In this document: one piece after another, positions 61,582 to 64,000 of the stretch
How positions within the stretch are numbered: position 1 is the first letter of the stretch
How the letters are laid out: each line of letters starts with the position of its first letter
NCBI GenBank assembly: GCA_000285855.2
Contig: HE978651.1
Location: 1,194,711 to 1,258,710 of the forward strand
DNA: 64,000 nt
Reading direction: 5' to 3'
Origin: Ruminococcus sp. JC304
GTDB lineage: Bacteria > Bacillota > Clostridia > Lachnospirales > Lachnospiraceae
Notes under the pieces: generated by a model
What the model saw: the letters and a program-made list of their open reading frames with translations, nothing else
Told to the model about the DNA's origin: nothing
Database searches by the model: none
Made by a program: the position numbers and the translations under genes

Positions 61582-62216
61582 AGGAGAAAGGAAAAGTCCG
61601 TTATATGCAGCTGACAGGGGAATCAGGGATCCTGGCAGTGAAAGCCAGGAAGGTCCTGGAAGGGACAAGGATCGGTGACAGCATTGCCGTAAATGGTGTG
61701 TGTCTGACAGTTACGTCGATCCAGCCGGACGGATTTACTGCCGATGTGATGGCAGAGACGATCAGAAGAAGCAGTCTTGGCAGCTGTAAAGCTGGAAGCC
61801 AGGTAAACCTGGAACGTGCAATGGCTGCAGATGGCAGGTTCGGGGGACACATAGTAAGCGGCCATATTGATGGGACTGGCGTGATACGTTCCATGCTCCG
61901 GGAAGAAAATGCCATCTGGGTATCAATTGAGACATCGCCGCAGATCTTGCATCTGATCGTGGAAAAAGGATCCATCTGTATTGATGGGATCAGCCTGACA
62001 GTTGCAAGGGTTGATGAAGCTGGTTTTCAGGTGTCGGTCATTCCGCATACAGGAGAAGAAACCACCCTTTTGGAAAAGGTGCCGGGGGATCTGGTTAATC
62101 TGGAAAATGATGTGATCGGAAAATATGTAGAAAAACTGCTTGGCATCAGAAAAAATGAAGAAGAGAAAAAAGAATCCGGAATTACGATGAAGTTTCTTGA
62201 AGAATTCGGGTTTTAG
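61563..62216 (+). CDS. ribE: Riboflavin synthase alpha chain
   Basis: Converts two molecules of 6,7-dimethyl-8-ribityllumazine to riboflavin. The 217-residue protein contains the two tandem lumazine-binding barrels: MFTGIVEEKGKV with DSIAVNGVCLTVTSI in the first half (about 37-51) and GGHIVSGHIDGTGVI with GSICIDGISLTVARV in the second (about 135-149). The start overlaps ribD and AGGAGG lies just upstream. Second gene of the operon. Confidence 0.96.
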   Translation: MFTGIVEEKGKVRYMQLTGESGILAVKARKVLEGTRIGDSIAVNGVCLTVTSIQPDGFTADVMAETIRRSSLGSCKAGSQVNLERAMAADGRFGGHIVSGHIDGTGVIRSMLREENAIWVSIETSPQILHLIVEKGSICIDGISLTVARVDEAGFQVSVIPHTGEETTLLEKVPGDLVNLENDVIGKYVEKLLGIRKNEEEKKESGITMKFLEEFGF

Positions 62217-62234
62217 AACAGGAGGATATACACT

Positions 62235-63452
62235 ATGTCACAAAATTATCAGTACAACACAATCGAAGAGGCACTTAGGGATCTTAAGGAAGGAAAAATA
62301 GTTCTGGTCACAGATGATCCGGACAGAGAAAATGAGGGAGACCTGATATGTGCGGCAGAGTTTGCAACCCGGGAAAATATTAATTTCATGGCGACTTATG
62401 CAAAGGGTCTTATCTGTACACCGATGAGTGCGGAAATTGCGGCGAGATTGAACTTTCCGCCGATGGTTGCTGAGAACACGGACAATCACAGTACAGCATT
62501 TACCGTGGCAGTGGATCACGCAGACACAACCACCGGTATCTCTGCGGCAGAGCGCTCCTATACTATTATGAAGTGTGTGGATGATCAGTCAAAACCGGAG
62601 GATTTCAGAAGACCGGGACATGTATTTCCGCTTATTTCCAGAAAAGGCGGGGTTCTGGTACGAAATGGCCATACGGAGGCAACAACAGATCTTATGAGAC
62701 TTGCCGGACTGAAGGAATGCGGCGTGTGCTGTGAAGTTATGAAAGAAGATGGCACTATGATGCGTACATCACAGCTATGGGAAATGGCAAAAGAGCATAG
62801 CCTTACATTTATTACGATCCGTGATCTGCAGGATTATATAAGAATACATGAAAAGCATGTAAAGGAGGAAGCAGTTGCAAACCTCCCAACGCAGTACGGT
62901 GATTTTAAAATGTATGGTTATATCAATGACATTACAGGAGAGCATCATCTGGCACTGGTAAAAGGTGATCTGGGAGATGGTGAGGATGTGCTTTGCCGGG
63001 TACATTCGGAGTGTCTGACAGGAGATGCATTCGGATCACTCAGATGTGACTGCGGCCTGCAGCTGCAGACAGCGATGCGCCAGGTAGAGGCGGAAGGCAG
63101 AGGAATCATTCTGTATATGAGACAGGAAGGCAGAGGAATCGGACTGATCAATAAGATCAAAGCTTATGCGCTTCAGGAACAGGGATACGATACTGTGGAG
63201 GCCAATGTGAAGTTAGGGTTTGCACCGGATCTCAGAGAGTACTGGGTTGGGGCACAGATACTGTCAGACCTTGGTGTGAAATCATTAAGATTACTGACAA
63301 ATAACCCAGATAAAGTTTATGGACTTGGTGAATTTGGGCTGAAGATCAATGAGAGAGTACCTCTGGAGATTCCGGTACAAAAGTATGACCGGAAGTATAT
63401 GAAAACGAAGCAGGAAAAGATGGGTCATATTTTTAAAGAAATAAATTTATAA
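62235..63452 (+). CDS. ribBA: Bifunctional DHBP synthase/GTP cyclohydrolase II
   Basis: Supplies both precursors of riboflavin. The N-terminal RibB domain (about 1-200) has [20 protein letters not shown] and GRPGHVFPL-type [14 protein letters not shown] plus [15 protein letters not shown]; the C-terminal RibA domain (about 205-400) has the Zn motif [20 protein letters not shown] and [20 protein letters not shown]. 405 residues, the usual fused length. GGAGG precedes the ATG by about 8 bases. Confidence 0.97.
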   Translation: MSQNYQYNTIEEALRDLKEGKIVLVTDDPDRENEGDLICAAEFATRENINFMATYAKGLICTPMSAEIAARLNFPPMVAENTDNHSTAFTVAVDHADTTTGISAAERSYTIMKCVDDQSKPEDFRRPGHVFPLISRKGGVLVRNGHTEATTDLMRLAGLKECGVCCEVMKEDGTMMRTSQLWEMAKEHSLTFITIRDLQDYIRIHEKHVKEEAVANLPTQYGDFKMYGYINDITGEHHLALVKGDLGDGEDVLCRVHSECLTGDAFGSLRCDCGLQLQTAMRQVEAEGRGIILYMRQEGRGIGLINKIKAYALQEQGYDTVEANVKLGFAPDLREYWVGAQILSDLGVKSLRLLTNNPDKVYGLGEFGLKINERVPLEIPVQKYDRKYMKTKQEKMGHIFKEINL

Positions 63453-63481
63453 AAAACAGCAAATATCAGGAGGAAGAAAAA

Positions 63482-63955
63482 ATGAGACAGATCAATTTAG
63501 TAGAAGGAAAAGTAGTAGCACCGGAGGGAATGAAGGTTGGTATCGTGGCAGCGAGATTCAATGAGATCATTGTGAATAAATTATTGGGAGGGGCAGTCGA
63601 TGGACTGGTAAGACATGGAGTAGAAGAAGAGAATATTACTGCAGCATGGGTGCCGGGAGCATTTGAGATCCCACTTACAGCACAGAAAATGGCACAGTCA
63701 GGAAAATATGATGCAGTTATCTGCGTGGGAGCTGTCATCCGTGGAGATACTTCACATTATGATCTGGTGTGCAATGAATCTGCTAAGGGGATCGCACAGG
63801 TTGAACTTGCAACAGGGATCCCGGTCTTATTCGGAGTGATCACGACTGAGAATATCGAGCAGGCTATTGCGCGTGCAGGAAGCAAAGCAGGAAATAAAGG
63901 CTATGACTGTGCATTATCTGCGATCGAAATGGTCAATCTGATGAAACAGCTCTAA
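63482..63955 (+). CDS. ribH: 6,7-dimethyl-8-ribityllumazine synthase
   Basis: Condenses the pyrimidine from RibD with the butanone phosphate from RibBA to form lumazine; usually a 60-mer capsid around riboflavin synthase. The 157 residues show [20 protein letters not shown] (about 19-38), [36 protein letters not shown] with the catalytic His, and [23 protein letters not shown] lies before the ATG. Last rib gene of the operon. Confidence 0.96.
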   Translation: MRQINLVEGKVVAPEGMKVGIVAARFNEIIVNKLLGGAVDGLVRHGVEEENITAAWVPGAFEIPLTAQKMAQSGKYDAVICVGAVIRGDTSHYDLVCNESAKGIAQVELATGIPVLFGVITTENIEQAIARAGSKAGNKGYDCALSAIEMVNLMKQL

Positions 63956-63970
63956 AAGACAGGAAAATAA

Positions 63971-64000
63971 ATGATGACAAAAACGATCATATTCGATTAT
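63971..64000 (+). CDS. Start of a HAD-like phosphatase (cut by window end)
   Basis: Only the first ten codons are present: MMTKTIIFDY (or starting at ATG 63974). The hydrophobic strand ending in FDY is how HAD-family phosphatases begin (FDxDxT motif). As the next gene after ribH it may be the phosphatase that removes phosphate from the RibD product, but so short a piece cannot show it. Confidence 0.35.
   Translation, partial: MMTKTIIFDY

Overview
The window comes from a low-to-mid GC Gram-positive anaerobe of the Lachnospiraceae type (Blautia, Dorea or Ruminococcus-like gut Clostridia). The evidence is the gene order (tmcAL / pta-ackA-yceD-rpmF; plsX-acpP-rnc-smc-ftsY; ylxM-ffh-rpsP-khpA-rimM-trmD), strong AGGAGG ribosome-binding sites, TTGACA-N17-TATAAT promoters and the gut-clostridial paralogues. 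This assignment is inferred from content and order, not from a database search. No rRNA, tRNA, CRISPR array or complete insertion sequence was seen.

Layout. 1-14 kb: a two-helix K+ channel, a DUF2238-like membrane protein, the tRNA acetate ligase TmcAL divergent from pta-ackA, then yceD-rpmF, a MATE exporter, a surface protein with a histidine kinase and a convergent LytTR regulator, and a secreted acidic protein. 14-29 kb: a ~200-bp DNA hairpin, an ABC-F ATPase, then core housekeeping runs (fatty-acid/RNase III/SMC/FtsY, threonine deaminase, SRP, S16/RimM/TrmD/QueA). 29-43 kb: a small lipoprotein, a CapA-like protein, a D-lactate-dehydrogenase-like enzyme, a MITE-like insertion, an orphan barstar-like protein, aroA-tyrA, a divergent EF-G paralogue, a large secreted protein and leuS.

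43.2-57.9 kb is an AT-rich exopolysaccharide/teichoic-acid-like locus. It starts with a 26-bp inverted-repeat pair enclosing ~290 bp that carries a promoter pointing the wrong way and a strong terminator. This is a predicted invertible ON/OFF switch, drawn here in the OFF orientation. The first gene behind it is a NusG paralogue of the LoaP type, a processive antiterminator, followed by the initiating sugar-phosphate transferase, three glycosyltransferases, a GC-rich radical-SAM gene, an acyltransferase whose frame is broken at a G9 tract (a second predicted phase switch), a Wzy-like polymerase, a MurJ/Wzx-like flippase, a TagB/TagF-like glycerophosphotransferase, and a GpsA-TagD fusion that would make CDP-glycerol for it. 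Several decayed gene fragments show repeated cassette exchange.

58-60 kb is a small accessory island: a coiled-coil ORF, a type I toxin-antitoxin module (31-aa holin-like toxin, convergent antisense RNA) and an HNH nuclease gene between two related gene remnants. 60-64 kb is the FMN-riboswitch-controlled riboflavin operon ribD-ribE-ribBA-ribH, running into a gene cut by the window end.

The most interesting system is the doubly phase-variable polysaccharide locus: a promoter inverton feeding a LoaP antiterminator, plus a poly-G switch in an O-acyltransferase.
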